A stretch of DNA of 15,204 nt from Acetofilamentum sp. (GCA_020720525.1 DYON01000034.1:1-15204); one strand, 5' to 3'. Positions 1-7,582 are shown, counted from the first letter of the stretch. A program made the numbers and translations. The notes: generated from the sequence alone by a model not told the origin.

Positions 1-174
1 GACCACCAGCAAAACCAGTTTTGCAACCTAAAAACAAATGACAAAAAAGCGCAGTCATGCAGAGTTTTGCACTAAAAAGCGTTTTAAATGTGTAAGCTTG
101 CAAAGTATCGAAGTATGGCTGCATTTCCTATTTGACTGTATTACTGAGTGTTGCGAAACTATGTCATTAGCAGT

Positions 175-218
175 AAAAAATTCAATGCTTCAGGGAAAAT
201 TTACGCATTGAATTTTTT
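175..218 (+). terminator. Strong hairpin terminator, probably bidirectional
   Basis: A perfect 14-bp inverted repeat has arms AAAAAATTCAATGC (175-188) and GCATTGAATTTTTT (205-218) around a 16-base loop. The right arm ends in six T, giving a U-tract on the + strand. The left arm begins with six A, so the structure would also end transcription on the other strand. It most likely closes a gene just left of the window and insulates the UDP-xylose synthase gene. Confidence 0.75.
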
Positions 219-221
219 GTA

Positions 222-277
222 TCCCTGCCTGCCTGCCGCACAATTTTAGGGTGGCGTGCCGCTTAGGCAGACAGGGA
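222..277. repeat. GC-rich imperfect inverted repeat (possible dispersed hairpin element)
   Basis: Arms TCCCTGCCTGCCT (222-234) and AGGCAGACAGGGA (265-277) pair at 12 of 13 positions. After a short gap, GCAC (238-241) pairs with GTGC (256-259), extending the hairpin around a loop near 242-255. The element is clearly richer in G+C than the AT-rich DNA around it and lacks a following T-tract, so it is not a simple terminator. It resembles short palindromic intergenic repeats that recur in many bacterial genomes. Its copy number here is unknown. Confidence 0.6.
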
Positions 278-344
278 ATAACGGCTGTCTTTTCATCTAC
301 CTATTTATCTATGTGTTACTAAACTTATTCATTAGCAGAACAAA

Positions 345-378
345 TTGCTTTCGCAGTCGGTAAATTGTTTTAATTTTA
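345..378 (+). promoter_or_regulatory. Candidate Bacteroidota promoter for the UDP-xylose synthase gene
   Basis: TTG at 345-347 is followed after 23 bases by TAATTTTA (371-378). This resembles the Bacteroidota -33 TTG and -7 TAnnTTTG elements but lacks the final G. It ends 16 bases before the ATG at 395, a normal distance. The imperfect -7 box makes this a weak call. Confidence 0.3.
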
Positions 379-394
379 CAAACAAATTGAAACG

Positions 395-1333
395 ATGAAG
401 AAAAAAGTACTGGTAACTGGTGGAGCTGGTTTTCTTGGTTCGCATTTATGTGAGCGATTGCTCAACGACGGCCACGAGGTTTTGTGTATGGACAATTATT
501 TTACTGGCGGCAAACAAAATATTGCGCATTTATTGAGCAATCCGTATTTCGAGCTTATTCGGCACGATGTTACCATGCCCTATTTTGTAGAAGTTGACGA
601 AATTTACAACCTGGCATGTCCTGCTTCGCCCATTCATTATCAGTACAATCCTATTAAAACCATCAAAACTTCGGTGATGGGTGCCATCAATATGTTGGGA
701 TTGGCAAAACGCATTCGAGCAAAAATTCTACAAGCAAGCACCAGCGAAGTTTACGGCGATCCGACCATTCACCCACAAACCGAAAGTTATTGGGGACATG
801 TGAATCCAATTGGTCCACGGTCGTGCTACGACGAAGGGAAACGCTGCGCCGAATCGCTTTTTGTGAACTATCATGCACAAAACAATATACGCATCAAAAT
901 CATGCGAATTTTCAACACCTATGGTCCACGCATGCATCCCAACGATGGGCGTGTGGTTTCTAATTTCATTGTTCAAGCACTCAAAGGCGAAGACATCACC
1001 GTGTATGGCAATGGGCGCCAAACTCGCAGCTTTTGCTACGTTGACGATTTAATTACTGGAATGATTTTGCTCATGAACACCGACGATTCAATCAAAGGTC
1101 CAATCAATGTTGGCAACCCAAGCGAATTCACCATTTTGCAGCTGGCTCAGCAAGTGATTGACCTCACTGGTTCGAAATCGAAAATTGTTTACGAAGCTCT
1201 TCCGACCGACGATCCTATGCAACGTCAGCCCGACATTACACTTGCCAAAGAAATTCTCAATTGGGAACCCAAAGTAAAACTCGAAGAAGGACTTAAAAAA
1301 ACCATCGAATACTTTAAAAATACGATATCATGA
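395..1333 (+). CDS. uxs: UDP-glucuronate decarboxylase (UDP-xylose synthase)
   Basis: This 312-residue cytoplasmic short-chain dehydrogenase/reductase of the extended NAD-binding type is predicted to convert UDP-glucuronate to UDP-xylose and CO2, using bound NAD+. The Rossmann motif GGAGFLGSH is at residues 9-17. The family signature SPIHYQYNPIKT lies near 78-89. The active site shows TSE at 116-118 and Y145 with K149 in CYDEGKR. RIFNTYGPRM, which contacts the nucleotide sugar in this family, follows the active site. Length and motif order match bacterial UXS proteins, which start at the same KKKVLVTGGAGF segment, so the ATG at 395 is secure. The stop overlaps the next ATG by four bases (ATGA), so the two are translationally coupled. 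UDP-xylose would feed surface glycan synthesis. No UDP-glucose dehydrogenase is in the window to supply UDP-glucuronate. Confidence 0.93.
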   Translation: MKKKVLVTGGAGFLGSHLCERLLNDGHEVLCMDNYFTGGKQNIAHLLSNPYFELIRHDVTMPYFVEVDEIYNLACPASPIHYQYNPIKTIKTSVMGAINMLGLAKRIRAKILQASTSEVYGDPTIHPQTESYWGHVNPIGPRSCYDEGKRCAESLFVNYHAQNNIRIKIMRIFNTYGPRMHPNDGRVVSNFIVQALKGEDITVYGNGRQTRSFCYVDDLITGMILLMNTDDSIKGPINVGNPSEFTILQLAQQVIDLTGSKSKIVYEALPTDDPMQRQPDITLAKEILNWEPKVKLEEGLKKTIEYFKNTIS

Positions 1334-2187
1334 GCAAATTGTGGGTAATTGGAGCCAACGGACAGTTGGGCAGCGAGTTGCGCGAAATGGCAAAAAGCAA
1401 CAAAGAGTTTGATTGGGTTTTCAGCGATTTGCCCGAACTCGATATTTGCAACGACGATATGCTCAAAAAAGCATTTAAAGAAATAAAACCCGAAGCGGTA
1501 ATCAATGCTGCAGCCTATACAGCTGTCGATCTTGCCGAAAAAGAATCCGAAAAGGCATTTGCTGTCAACACCAACGCTGTAGCTTCGCTCGCCACTCTTT
1601 GCCAAGTCCATAAAGCTTTCTTGGTGCATATTTCAACCGATTTTGTTTTCGACGGAAAACGTTCACAACCATACCACGAAGAAGTGGCTGCAAATGCTGT
1701 TGGAACTTATGCTGCAAGCAAATACAAAGGCGAAATTGAAGTTTTACTCAACAACAAACATGCTGCTATCATTCGCACTTCGTGGCTATATGGCAAATAT
1801 GGACAAAACTTCATGAAAACCATTCTCGAAAAAGGCAGAAAAGGCGAAAAACTTCAAGTTGTATTCGATCAGGTGGGCACTCCTACATGGAGCGCCGATT
1901 TGGCTTTGGTAGCTATAGAGATGGTTCGTCAGAGCAAAAAAGTGAAAGGAGTCGAACTTTTCCATTATTCCAACGAAGGAGTAGCTTCGTGGTACGATTT
2001 TGCTTGGGAAATTCTAAATATCTCGGCTTCCAAATCGGTACTTACCGCCGTTGAAAGCAAAGATTTTCAACGTCCTGCTCCCCGCCCTGCTTACAGTGTG
2101 TTGAACAAAAAAAAAATAAAAGCATTTCTCGGAATATCGGTTCCTTATTGGAAAGAGAGTCTGAAAAAATGCATGGAAAAATGGTAG
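1330..2187 (+). CDS. rfbD: dTDP-4-dehydrorhamnose reductase (RmlD family)
   Basis: This 285-residue cytoplasmic SDR enzyme normally performs the last step of dTDP-L-rhamnose synthesis, reducing dTDP-4-dehydro-L-rhamnose with NAD(P)H. Visible features are GANGQLG at residues 8-14, NAAAYTAVDLAE near 59-70, STDFVFDGK near 102-110, the catalytic Y127 and K131 in YAASK, RTSWLYG, and VFDQVGTPTW in the substrate-binding part. Length fits the family. It overlaps the UDP-xylose synthase stop by four bases, a strong sign of one operon. RmlA, RmlB and RmlC are absent from the window, so they must lie elsewhere, or this member may act on another 4-keto sugar. The family call is firm; the substrate is inferred. 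Confidence 0.88.
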   Translation: MSKLWVIGANGQLGSELREMAKSNKEFDWVFSDLPELDICNDDMLKKAFKEIKPEAVINAAAYTAVDLAEKESEKAFAVNTNAVASLATLCQVHKAFLVHISTDFVFDGKRSQPYHEEVAANAVGTYAASKYKGEIEVLLNNKHAAIIRTSWLYGKYGQNFMKTILEKGRKGEKLQVVFDQVGTPTWSADLALVAIEMVRQSKKVKGVELFHYSNEGVASWYDFAWEILNISASKSVLTAVESKDFQRPAPRPAYSVLNKKKIKAFLGISVPYWKESLKKCMEKW

Positions 2188-2280
2188 GAATGAAGTTTTG
2201 TTTACAAGATTTTTTGATCAATTGCGACTTAAAAAATTTCATTTTAAAATTATCGAACTGGTATTAAAGAAGATTGTTGT

Positions 2281-2622
2281 ATGAGAAAAACAATTAGTGT
2301 AAAAGATACAGCCGTTGTTGTTGTAAGTGCTAACAACAGCGATTACATATCGCTTACCGACATTGCTAAATACAAAACAGACGATGCCAGTTCTGTGATT
2401 GGAAACTGGATGCGAAACCGCAATACCAATGAATTTCTGGGCATTTGGAAAACGCTTTACAATCTAAATTTTAAACCCATCGAATTCGAGGGGTTTAAAA
2501 CTGAGGCTGGATTAAATTCTTTCACAATGTAGCCTCTAAAAACATGGCTTCTTAAATTGAATCAGATTGCCATAAAGCAAATGAAGATTTTAAACAAAGC
2601 CGAAAATCGCAAACTATTATAG
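2281..2622 (+). pseudogene. KilA-N domain protein, broken by internal deletion
   Basis: An 83-codon frame (2281-2532) encodes the start of a KilA-N domain protein, a family of DNA-binding proteins common in phages and repeated in many Bacteroidota genomes. The family's N-terminal pattern is clear: ISVKDTAVVVVSANNSDYIS, then NRNTNEFLGIWK, then EFEGFKTEAGLNSFTM. It stops at TAG 2530-2532, just where full-length proteins continue with the rest of the domain. In the same frame after the stop, 2533-2622 reads on to LLKLNQIAIKQMKIL and ends at TAG 2620-2622. From family knowledge that segment resembles the extreme C-terminus of full-length KilA-N proteins of roughly 270 residues. The middle, about 150-180 residues, is therefore missing, and both ends sit in one frame around a stop. 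The short frame might still be translated, but it would lack most of the domain. It stands alone between carbohydrate genes with no phage genes beside it. Confidence 0.75.
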
Positions 2623-2650
2623 TGAATCGGCAAGAAAAACAAGGGAAATT

Positions 2651-4363
2651 ATGAACGACACAGAAAAAAAAATATCGGCATGGCTTAGTGGTCCCTACGA
2701 CGAAGAAACCAAAAACGAAATCAGGCGTCTCGAAACAGAGAACCCAGCAGAATTGAAAGAAGCTTTTTACACCGATCTCGATTTTGGAACGGGTGGACTT
2801 AGAGGCATTATGGGAGTTGGTCCAAACCGAATGAATAAATATACTGTTGGAGCTGCCACGCAAGGTTTGGCAAATTACATTAAAAAATCTTTCCCCAACA
2901 ATCAAAATTCGGTTGCCATAGCCTACGATTGCCGCAATCGAAGCGACTATTTTGCTGCTGTTGCTGCCGATGTGCTTTCGTCCAATGGAATAAAAGTATT
3001 TCTTTTCGACGAATTGCGACCAACACCCGAACTGTCGTTTGCTGTTCGTCAGCTCGAGTGCAGCGCCGGTATTGTTATCACCGCTTCGCATAACCCAAAG
3101 GAATATAACGGGTATAAGGTTTATTGGAACGATGGTGGACAGTTGGTTGCTCCCCACGACAACAATGTGATTGCCGAAGTCAGGGCAATTTCGAATCCAG
3201 AGCAAATTCAGTTTATACGAAATTCCGAATTGGTTGTGAGTATAGGAGCCGATATCGACAAAATATACCTCGATGCTATTTCAACCGTTTGTCTGTCGGC
3301 CGATGCTGTAAAAGCACATTCCAACATGGGAATCGTTTACACACCACTTCACGGAACAGGCGTAAAATTGGTTCCCGAAGCATTGAGTCGTTTTGGATTT
3401 CGCAACTTGATTAATGTTCCCGAACAAGACATCAACGACGGCAATTTCCCAACAGTCGATTCGCCCAATCCCGAAGAAAAAGCTGCATTGAAAATGGCTA
3501 TTGCCAAAGCCGAAGCCACTGGCGCCGAGCTTATATTGGCCACCGATCCCGATGCCGACCGCGTTGGGGTTGGCGTAAGAAACAGCAATGGTGAATATAT
3601 TTTGCTCAATGGCAATCAAACTGCTGCTATTTTGGTTTATTACACACTCACAAGGTTGACGGAAACTGGCAAAATGCCCGAAAACCCAATGATGGTAAAA
3701 ACCATTGTCACCACCGATTTACTCAGCGATATAGCTGAAAATTTTGGAGTAAAGATGCATGAAGTACTTACAGGTTTCAAATATATTGCAGAAATCATTA
3801 GACTGAAAGAGGGAAAAGAGACATTTGTGGGTGGTGGCGAAGAAAGTTACGGCTATTTGGGTGCCGATTTTGTGCGCGACAAAGATGCTGTTATGACTTC
3901 GTGCATGATAGCCGAAGCAGCAGCATGGGCAGCATCGAAAGGAACAACCATGCTTGGTTTGCTCGACGAAATCTATACCAAATTTGAATTTTACACCGAA
4001 CATCTTATTTCGCTTACTCGCAAAGGAATAGCTGGTAAACAAGAAATTGCCGACATGATGAAGCAATTTAGAACGCAAGCTCCCGAAACCATTGCACAAA
4101 TGAAAGTGATTGCAGTTTACGACTACAAATCGGGCGAAAAGCTACACAAATCGACCAGCAAATTGGAAAAAACTGGACTTCCAGAATCGGATGTGTTGCA
4201 GTTTTTGCTCGAAGATGGAAGCAAAATAACCGTTCGTCCTTCGGGAACTGAACCAAAGATCAAATTCTATTTCAGCGTTAAATGCAAATTGTATTCGAGC
4301 GAGGCGCAGAGCGAGGCCAACAACAAATTGAAACAATTAACTGCATTTTTTTCTAATAATTAA
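2651..4363 (+). CDS. Phosphoglucomutase / phosphomannomutase (alpha-D-phosphohexomutase)
   Basis: This 570-residue cytoplasmic enzyme interconverts hexose 1- and 6-phosphates, supplying glucose 1-phosphate or mannose 1-phosphate for nucleotide sugars. All four family landmarks are present in order. The phosphoserine loop TASHNPKEYNGYK has Ser146. The metal-binding loop DPDADR is at 299-304. The sugar-specificity loop GGGEESYG is at 394-401. The phosphate-binding RPSGTEPK is at 529-536. The N-terminal segment with DFGTGGLRGIMG is typical of the long PgcA/PGM2-like branch of about 570-580 residues, which favours glucose or broad specificity over a dedicated mannose enzyme. The purine-rich aaggga sits just before the ATG. 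The gene begins 28 bases after the KilA-N remnant and is probably functionally tied to the nucleotide-sugar genes to its left. Exact sugar preference cannot be read from sequence alone. Confidence 0.92.
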   Translation: MNDTEKKISAWLSGPYDEETKNEIRRLETENPAELKEAFYTDLDFGTGGLRGIMGVGPNRMNKYTVGAATQGLANYIKKSFPNNQNSVAIAYDCRNRSDYFAAVAADVLSSNGIKVFLFDELRPTPELSFAVRQLECSAGIVITASHNPKEYNGYKVYWNDGGQLVAPHDNNVIAEVRAISNPEQIQFIRNSELVVSIGADIDKIYLDAISTVCLSADAVKAHSNMGIVYTPLHGTGVKLVPEALSRFGFRNLINVPEQDINDGNFPTVDSPNPEEKAALKMAIAKAEATGAELILATDPDADRVGVGVRNSNGEYILLNGNQTAAILVYYTLTRLTETGKMPENPMMVKTIVTTDLLSDIAENFGVKMHEVLTGFKYIAEIIRLKEGKETFVGGGEESYGYLGADFVRDKDAVMTSCMIAEAAAWAASKGTTMLGLLDEIYTKFEFYTEHLISLTRKGIAGKQEIADMMKQFRTQAPETIAQMKVIAVYDYKSGEKLHKSTSKLEKTGLPESDVLQFLLEDGSKITVRPSGTEPKIKFYFSVKCKLYSSEAQSEANNKLKQLTAFFSNN

Positions 4364-4410
4364 CCCATAAGCAAAATGAAATTCTTAATTTCGCACCAAA
4401 TCGATTGACA

Positions 4411-6153
4411 ATGGTTTTCAAAAGGATACTTGCCGCTTGTTTGTTGCTGCTATCGTTGCATGTACTGCATGCACAGGTAAAAGATTTTGTACCAGCTGGC
4501 AACGAAAAAGATGCAAAAGGATATTTTCAGTATCAAAATTTCAGAAATGCTTTGTCCGAATACCTTGTTCTTCGCTCAAAAGACTCAACCAATGTGGAAT
4601 TCAACCACCGAATTGGGCTGTGCTATTTATATACCAATATCGATAAGACCAAGGCCATTCCTTATCTTGAGTGGGTGGTTAAGCAAGAAAAATTCGATCC
4701 CAATGCGTGGTACGATTTAGGCAGAGCATATCAATTTGCTTATCGCTTCGAAGATGCTCGAAAGTCGTTCAAAAAATTCATTTCAACTGGAATCAAAGAC
4801 GATAATCCTATTTCAGCAAAACGCCAACTCGAAATTTGCGACAATGCCGACAAGCTCATGAGCAATCCGGTGAATGTTACCATTACCAATTTGGGTTCTC
4901 CTATCAACACCGAATACCCCGAATACAATCCTTTTGTTCCAGCCGACGAAAGTTATATCATTTTCACATCTACCCGCGCTGGCAATTTAGGGGGTTTTGT
5001 AAACTACGATGGGTTTTTTACTGCCGATATTTATTTTGCTGCCCGAGCCAATTCGGAATGGAAAAAAGGAAAAGGAATTTCAAATTCAATAAACACATAT
5101 CTCGTTGAAGAAGTGGTTGGGCTTTCGCCCGATGGCGATATGATGTTCATTTACATGGACAACGAATATGGAATGAGCGATATTTTCGTTTCCGAAGGCA
5201 AAGGTCGCTCTTTCAAACGACCCGAGTCGCTTGGCATGAATATCAATCAAAAAACATTCGAAAGCGGTGCCTGCCTTACCCAAAACAAGAAAATACTCAT
5301 TTTCGCAAGCAATCGCGAAGGAACATTGGGCGGAATGGATTTATGGATGTCGCAACAGCTTCCTACTGGCGAATGGGGTGTTCCTGTGAATCTTGGACCT
5401 GGAGTAAACACCATTTACGACGAAGATTATCCCTATTTTGCTCCCGATGGCGAATCGTTCTACTTTGCTTCAACTGGTTATCAAAACATTGGTGGATACG
5501 ATATTTTTAAGTGCAAGTACAACAAAACCGACAATACATTTTCTCCACCAACCAATATTGGTTATCCCATCAATACACCCGAAGACAATACCACCATTTC
5601 TTTTACAAGTTCGGGGCGGCATGCCTACTTGGCTGCAGTGATGCCTGGTGGATATGGACAAACCGACATTTATCGGGTAACATTCAACAATATTGAACCC
5701 AAAAAGTGCTTCATCAGCGGTATTATCATGACCGAAGACAGCACCTCGCTGTTCGAAAAATACGGAATGCAAAAGTCCGAGCTCGAAGAATCGCGCGCAA
5801 AACTTGACTCAATAAAAGGCACCTTAAATTCAAAAAGCGATACAAACGAAATAGAATATATTTCTCCAGGGCTGCAAGCGAGGGTCGATTTTCTCGAAAT
5901 TCAAACCGCCGTATTGCCTCAGGTTGTTATTAGGGTTACCGATAGCAAAACGGGTCAATTGCAAGGTTTGTATCGCCCCAATAGAAATACAGGTAAGTAT
6001 ATTATTATTGTAAAGCCAAGCACCTATAATTTTGCGTTTGAATGTCCGGGATACAATACAGTAAAAAAAGAATACACTTTTCACGACGATGAAAGCAGCG
6101 TCAACAACGAGAGCGAGCACATAATACTAACCCCTTTAATGAATGGAAATTAA
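4411..6153 (+). CDS. Exported TPR / PD40 beta-propeller protein, PorE-like but without OmpA domain
   Basis: This protein is 580 residues from the ATG at 4411. A TTG two codons earlier (4405) is also open, but the ATG gives a normal signal peptide. Residues 1-21 form that peptide (positive start, LLLLSLHVLHA, likely cut before Gln). Residues about 25-145 are TPR-like helices, with PYLEWVVKQ and AWYDLGRAYQFAYRFEDARK. Five PD40-type propeller repeats begin near 161, 223, 274, 328 and 383, each with an NLG..INT lead-in and a PDG..YF.S-like core. A charged helical stretch (KSELEESRAKLDSIKG) precedes a C-terminal carboxypeptidase-regulatory-like beta domain from about 503. Bacteroidota proteins with TPR, PD40 and this beta domain usually end in a peptidoglycan-binding OmpA domain, as in PorE of the type IX secretion system; here it is absent and the chain ends at TPLMNGN. 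A periplasmic or outer-membrane scaffold role is inferred. The next gene starts inside its last codons (11-base overlap). Confidence 0.82.
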   Translation: MVFKRILAACLLLLSLHVLHAQVKDFVPAGNEKDAKGYFQYQNFRNALSEYLVLRSKDSTNVEFNHRIGLCYLYTNIDKTKAIPYLEWVVKQEKFDPNAWYDLGRAYQFAYRFEDARKSFKKFISTGIKDDNPISAKRQLEICDNADKLMSNPVNVTITNLGSPINTEYPEYNPFVPADESYIIFTSTRAGNLGGFVNYDGFFTADIYFAARANSEWKKGKGISNSINTYLVEEVVGLSPDGDMMFIYMDNEYGMSDIFVSEGKGRSFKRPESLGMNINQKTFESGACLTQNKKILIFASNREGTLGGMDLWMSQQLPTGEWGVPVNLGPGVNTIYDEDYPYFAPDGESFYFASTGYQNIGGYDIFKCKYNKTDNTFSPPTNIGYPINTPEDNTTISFTSSGRHAYLAAVMPGGYGQTDIYRVTFNNIEPKKCFISGIIMTEDSTSLFEKYGMQKSELEESRAKLDSIKGTLNSKSDTNEIEYISPGLQARVDFLEIQTAVLPQVVIRVTDSKTGQLQGLYRPNRNTGKYIIIVKPSTYNFAFECPGYNTVKKEYTFHDDESSVNNESEHIILTPLMNGN

Positions 6154-6967
6154 ACTCACAAAACCACTTGCCGTTTTCGACATCGAATCGACTGGACTAG
6201 TGGTTGGTTCCGACAAAATTGTTGAAATATTTATTCTTCGTATCGACCCCGATGGGACTGAAAACGAATACTATGCTTTGCTCAATCCTGGCATACCTAT
6301 TCCGCCTGTAACAACAGCCATTCATGGTATCAGCGATGCCAACGTGGCCGACAAACCTTTGTTTAAAGATGTTGCTCACGAAATGATGCAGTTTTTGAAC
6401 AACTGCGATTTGGCTGGCTACAACAGCAATAAGTTCGATATTCCCATGCTTGTTGAAGAGTTTTTGCGCTGCGGAATTGAATTCGATTACTCTAAACGAC
6501 GTTTTCTCGATGTGATGGGAATCTTTCACAAGATGGAACCTCGCAATCTGAAAGCTGCTTACAAATTTTATTGTGGCAAAACTATCGAAAACGCACATTC
6601 GGCCGATGCCGATACACGAGCTACATGGGAAGTTCTAAAAGCTCAGCTCAATCGGTACGAAAATGTTGAAATCGAAGATGCCGATGGAAACTTAATTGTG
6701 CCAATTGTGAACGATGTTGAAACTTTAAGTAAATTCTCGAAAACCACAAAAAATGCCGATTTAGTTGGGCATATTCAATTCAACGACAAAGGAGAAGAAT
6801 TTTTTGCCTTTGGAAAGTACAAAGGTCAAACGGTTGAAGAAGTATTTCGTCGCGAACCACAATACTACGATTGGATGATGAAAAGTTCTTTTCCCGAAAG
6901 TACCAAACGATATATCTCGGCCATCAAATTGCGCGGCTTCAACAAAGGCAACGTAAAATTAGACTAA
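6143..6967 (+). CDS. DnaQ-like 3'-5' exonuclease with ExoX-type C-terminal domain
   Basis: This 274-residue cytoplasmic protein has an RNase T/DnaQ fold. All DEDDh metal and catalytic residues are visible: D13 and E15 in FDIEST, D99 in NKFDIP, and H152 with D157 in AHSADADT. It should remove nucleotides from the 3' end of DNA, for proofreading or repair. A separate C-terminal part, about 221-246, reads FGKYKGQTVEEVFRREPQYY followed by DWMM. This matches the small domain found after the nuclease in exonuclease X-like proteins. There is no polymerase fused to it and no polymerase gene nearby. Its ATG lies inside the end of the PD40 gene, so translation is probably coupled, although the two products work in different compartments. 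Exonuclease activity is well supported; whether it serves as polymerase III epsilon or as a repair enzyme is undecided. Confidence 0.9.
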   Translation: MEIKLTKPLAVFDIESTGLVVGSDKIVEIFILRIDPDGTENEYYALLNPGIPIPPVTTAIHGISDANVADKPLFKDVAHEMMQFLNNCDLAGYNSNKFDIPMLVEEFLRCGIEFDYSKRRFLDVMGIFHKMEPRNLKAAYKFYCGKTIENAHSADADTRATWEVLKAQLNRYENVEIEDADGNLIVPIVNDVETLSKFSKTTKNADLVGHIQFNDKGEEFFAFGKYKGQTVEEVFRREPQYYDWMMKSSFPESTKRYISAIKLRGFNKGNVKLD

Positions 6968-6970
6968 TAA

Positions 6971-7582
6971 GTGAAAATAATCTGTATAGGTCGCAATTAT
7001 GCCGACCATATCAAAGAAATGAACAACGAGATACCCGAGTATCCTGTTTTTTTTCTTAAACACGAAAATGCAATTATTTACAACAATCTTCCATTTTTTA
7101 TACCCGATTTCAGCAACAATGTTCACTATGAATGTGAGCTTGTTTTGCGAATTTGCAAAACAGGAAAAAACATCGAAGAACGCTTTGCTGCCTCCTATTT
7201 CGATGCTATTACACTGGGAATCGATTTCACAGCTCGCGATATTCAAAAACGCTGCATCGAGCGTGGAGAGCCATGGGAAATTGCAAAAGCATTCGACAAT
7301 TCGGCGCCTATGGGCGAATTTGTACCCATCGCAGAAACAAATTATCCAGCAGAGCTAATATTCAGGCTCGAAAAAAACGGAAATACCGTTCAAAATGGTA
7401 GCAGCAACAACCTGATTTTCAAGTTCGAGCGCATTGTATCGCATGTTTCGAAATACATCACTTTAAAAACTGGCGACTTCATTTTTACAGGAACACCCGC
7501 TGGAGTTGGACCTGTGGCTCCCGACGATTTACTCGAAGGATACTTAGCAGGTAAAAAGCTCATAAGCGTTCGCGTAAAATAA
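6971..7582 (+). CDS. Fumarylacetoacetate hydrolase (FAH) family protein
   Basis: This 203-residue cytoplasmic enzyme belongs to the FAH fold, a family of metal-dependent hydrolases and decarboxylases of acyl-pyruvates and related diketo acids. It starts at GTG 6971, which puts the conserved KIICIGRNYADH exactly at the N-terminus, three bases after the exonuclease stop; no ATG fits better. Metal ligands are visible as E54 and E56 in YECEL and D85 in GIDFTARD. The C-terminal TGDFIFTGTPAGVGPV is the usual family ending. The short length matches the compact single-domain branch that includes acylpyruvases and oxaloacetate-type decarboxylases. Nothing nearby belongs to aromatic-acid breakdown, so the substrate is unknown, and a metabolite-repair role such as on oxaloacetate or acylpyruvates is as likely as catabolism. 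It is probably the last gene of the 4411-7582 cluster. Confidence 0.88.
   Translation: MKIICIGRNYADHIKEMNNEIPEYPVFFLKHENAIIYNNLPFFIPDFSNNVHYECELVLRICKTGKNIEERFAASYFDAITLGIDFTARDIQKRCIERGEPWEIAKAFDNSAPMGEFVPIAETNYPAELIFRLEKNGNTVQNGSSNNLIFKFERIVSHVSKYITLKTGDFIFTGTPAGVGPVAPDDLLEGYLAGKKLISVRVK

Larger units (their letters stand above)
156..338 (+). repeat. Imperfect 18-base direct repeat flanking two hairpins
   Basis: The sequence aaact-N3-tcattagcag occurs at 156-173 and again at 321-338. The two copies agree at 15 of 18 bases, and the differences are the three bases after aaact. Together they bracket the terminator hairpin and the GC-rich hairpin. The pair could be the edges of a duplicated or inserted segment, but in AT-rich intergenic DNA chance cannot be excluded. 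Confidence 0.4.
1..394. other. Intergenic region with hairpins, upstream of the UDP-xylose synthase gene
   Basis: No complete gene is visible here. From base 3 the third frame reads PPAKPVLQPKNK and stops at TGA 39-41. This could be the last 12 codons of an upstream gene, but it is too short to support as a CDS. The rest is AT-rich and stop-filled. It holds a strong hairpin terminator (175-218), a GC-rich hairpin repeat (222-277), an 18-base imperfect direct repeat (156-173 and 321-338) and a weak promoter candidate (345-378). A second loose repeat, agttttgca followed by taaaaa, occurs near 17-34 and 63-78. Confidence 0.7.

Noticed and set aside
2189..2243. Imperfect inverted repeat after the RmlD gene (aatgaagtttt ... 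aaaatttcatt)
   Set aside because: It is 11 pairs with a G-U pair around a long AT-rich spacer, a pattern easily arising by chance in such DNA. There is no T-tract in the right place.
2552..3205. 217-codon open frame on the minus strand
   Set aside because: It overlaps the highly conserved N-terminal part of the phosphohexomutase, and its cysteine- and phenylalanine-rich translation is typical of an antisense shadow.
4386..4393. TAATTTCG as a -7 promoter box for the TPR/PD40 gene
   Set aside because: It differs from TAnnTTTG at one base, and no TTG lies at the required distance upstream.
4411..4473. LAAC lipobox at the N-terminus of the TPR/PD40 protein
   Set aside because: The Cys is at residue 10 and the hydrophobic stretch LLLLSLHVL comes after it. 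A lipoprotein signal needs the hydrophobic part before the Cys, so an ordinary signal peptide cut after LHA fits better.
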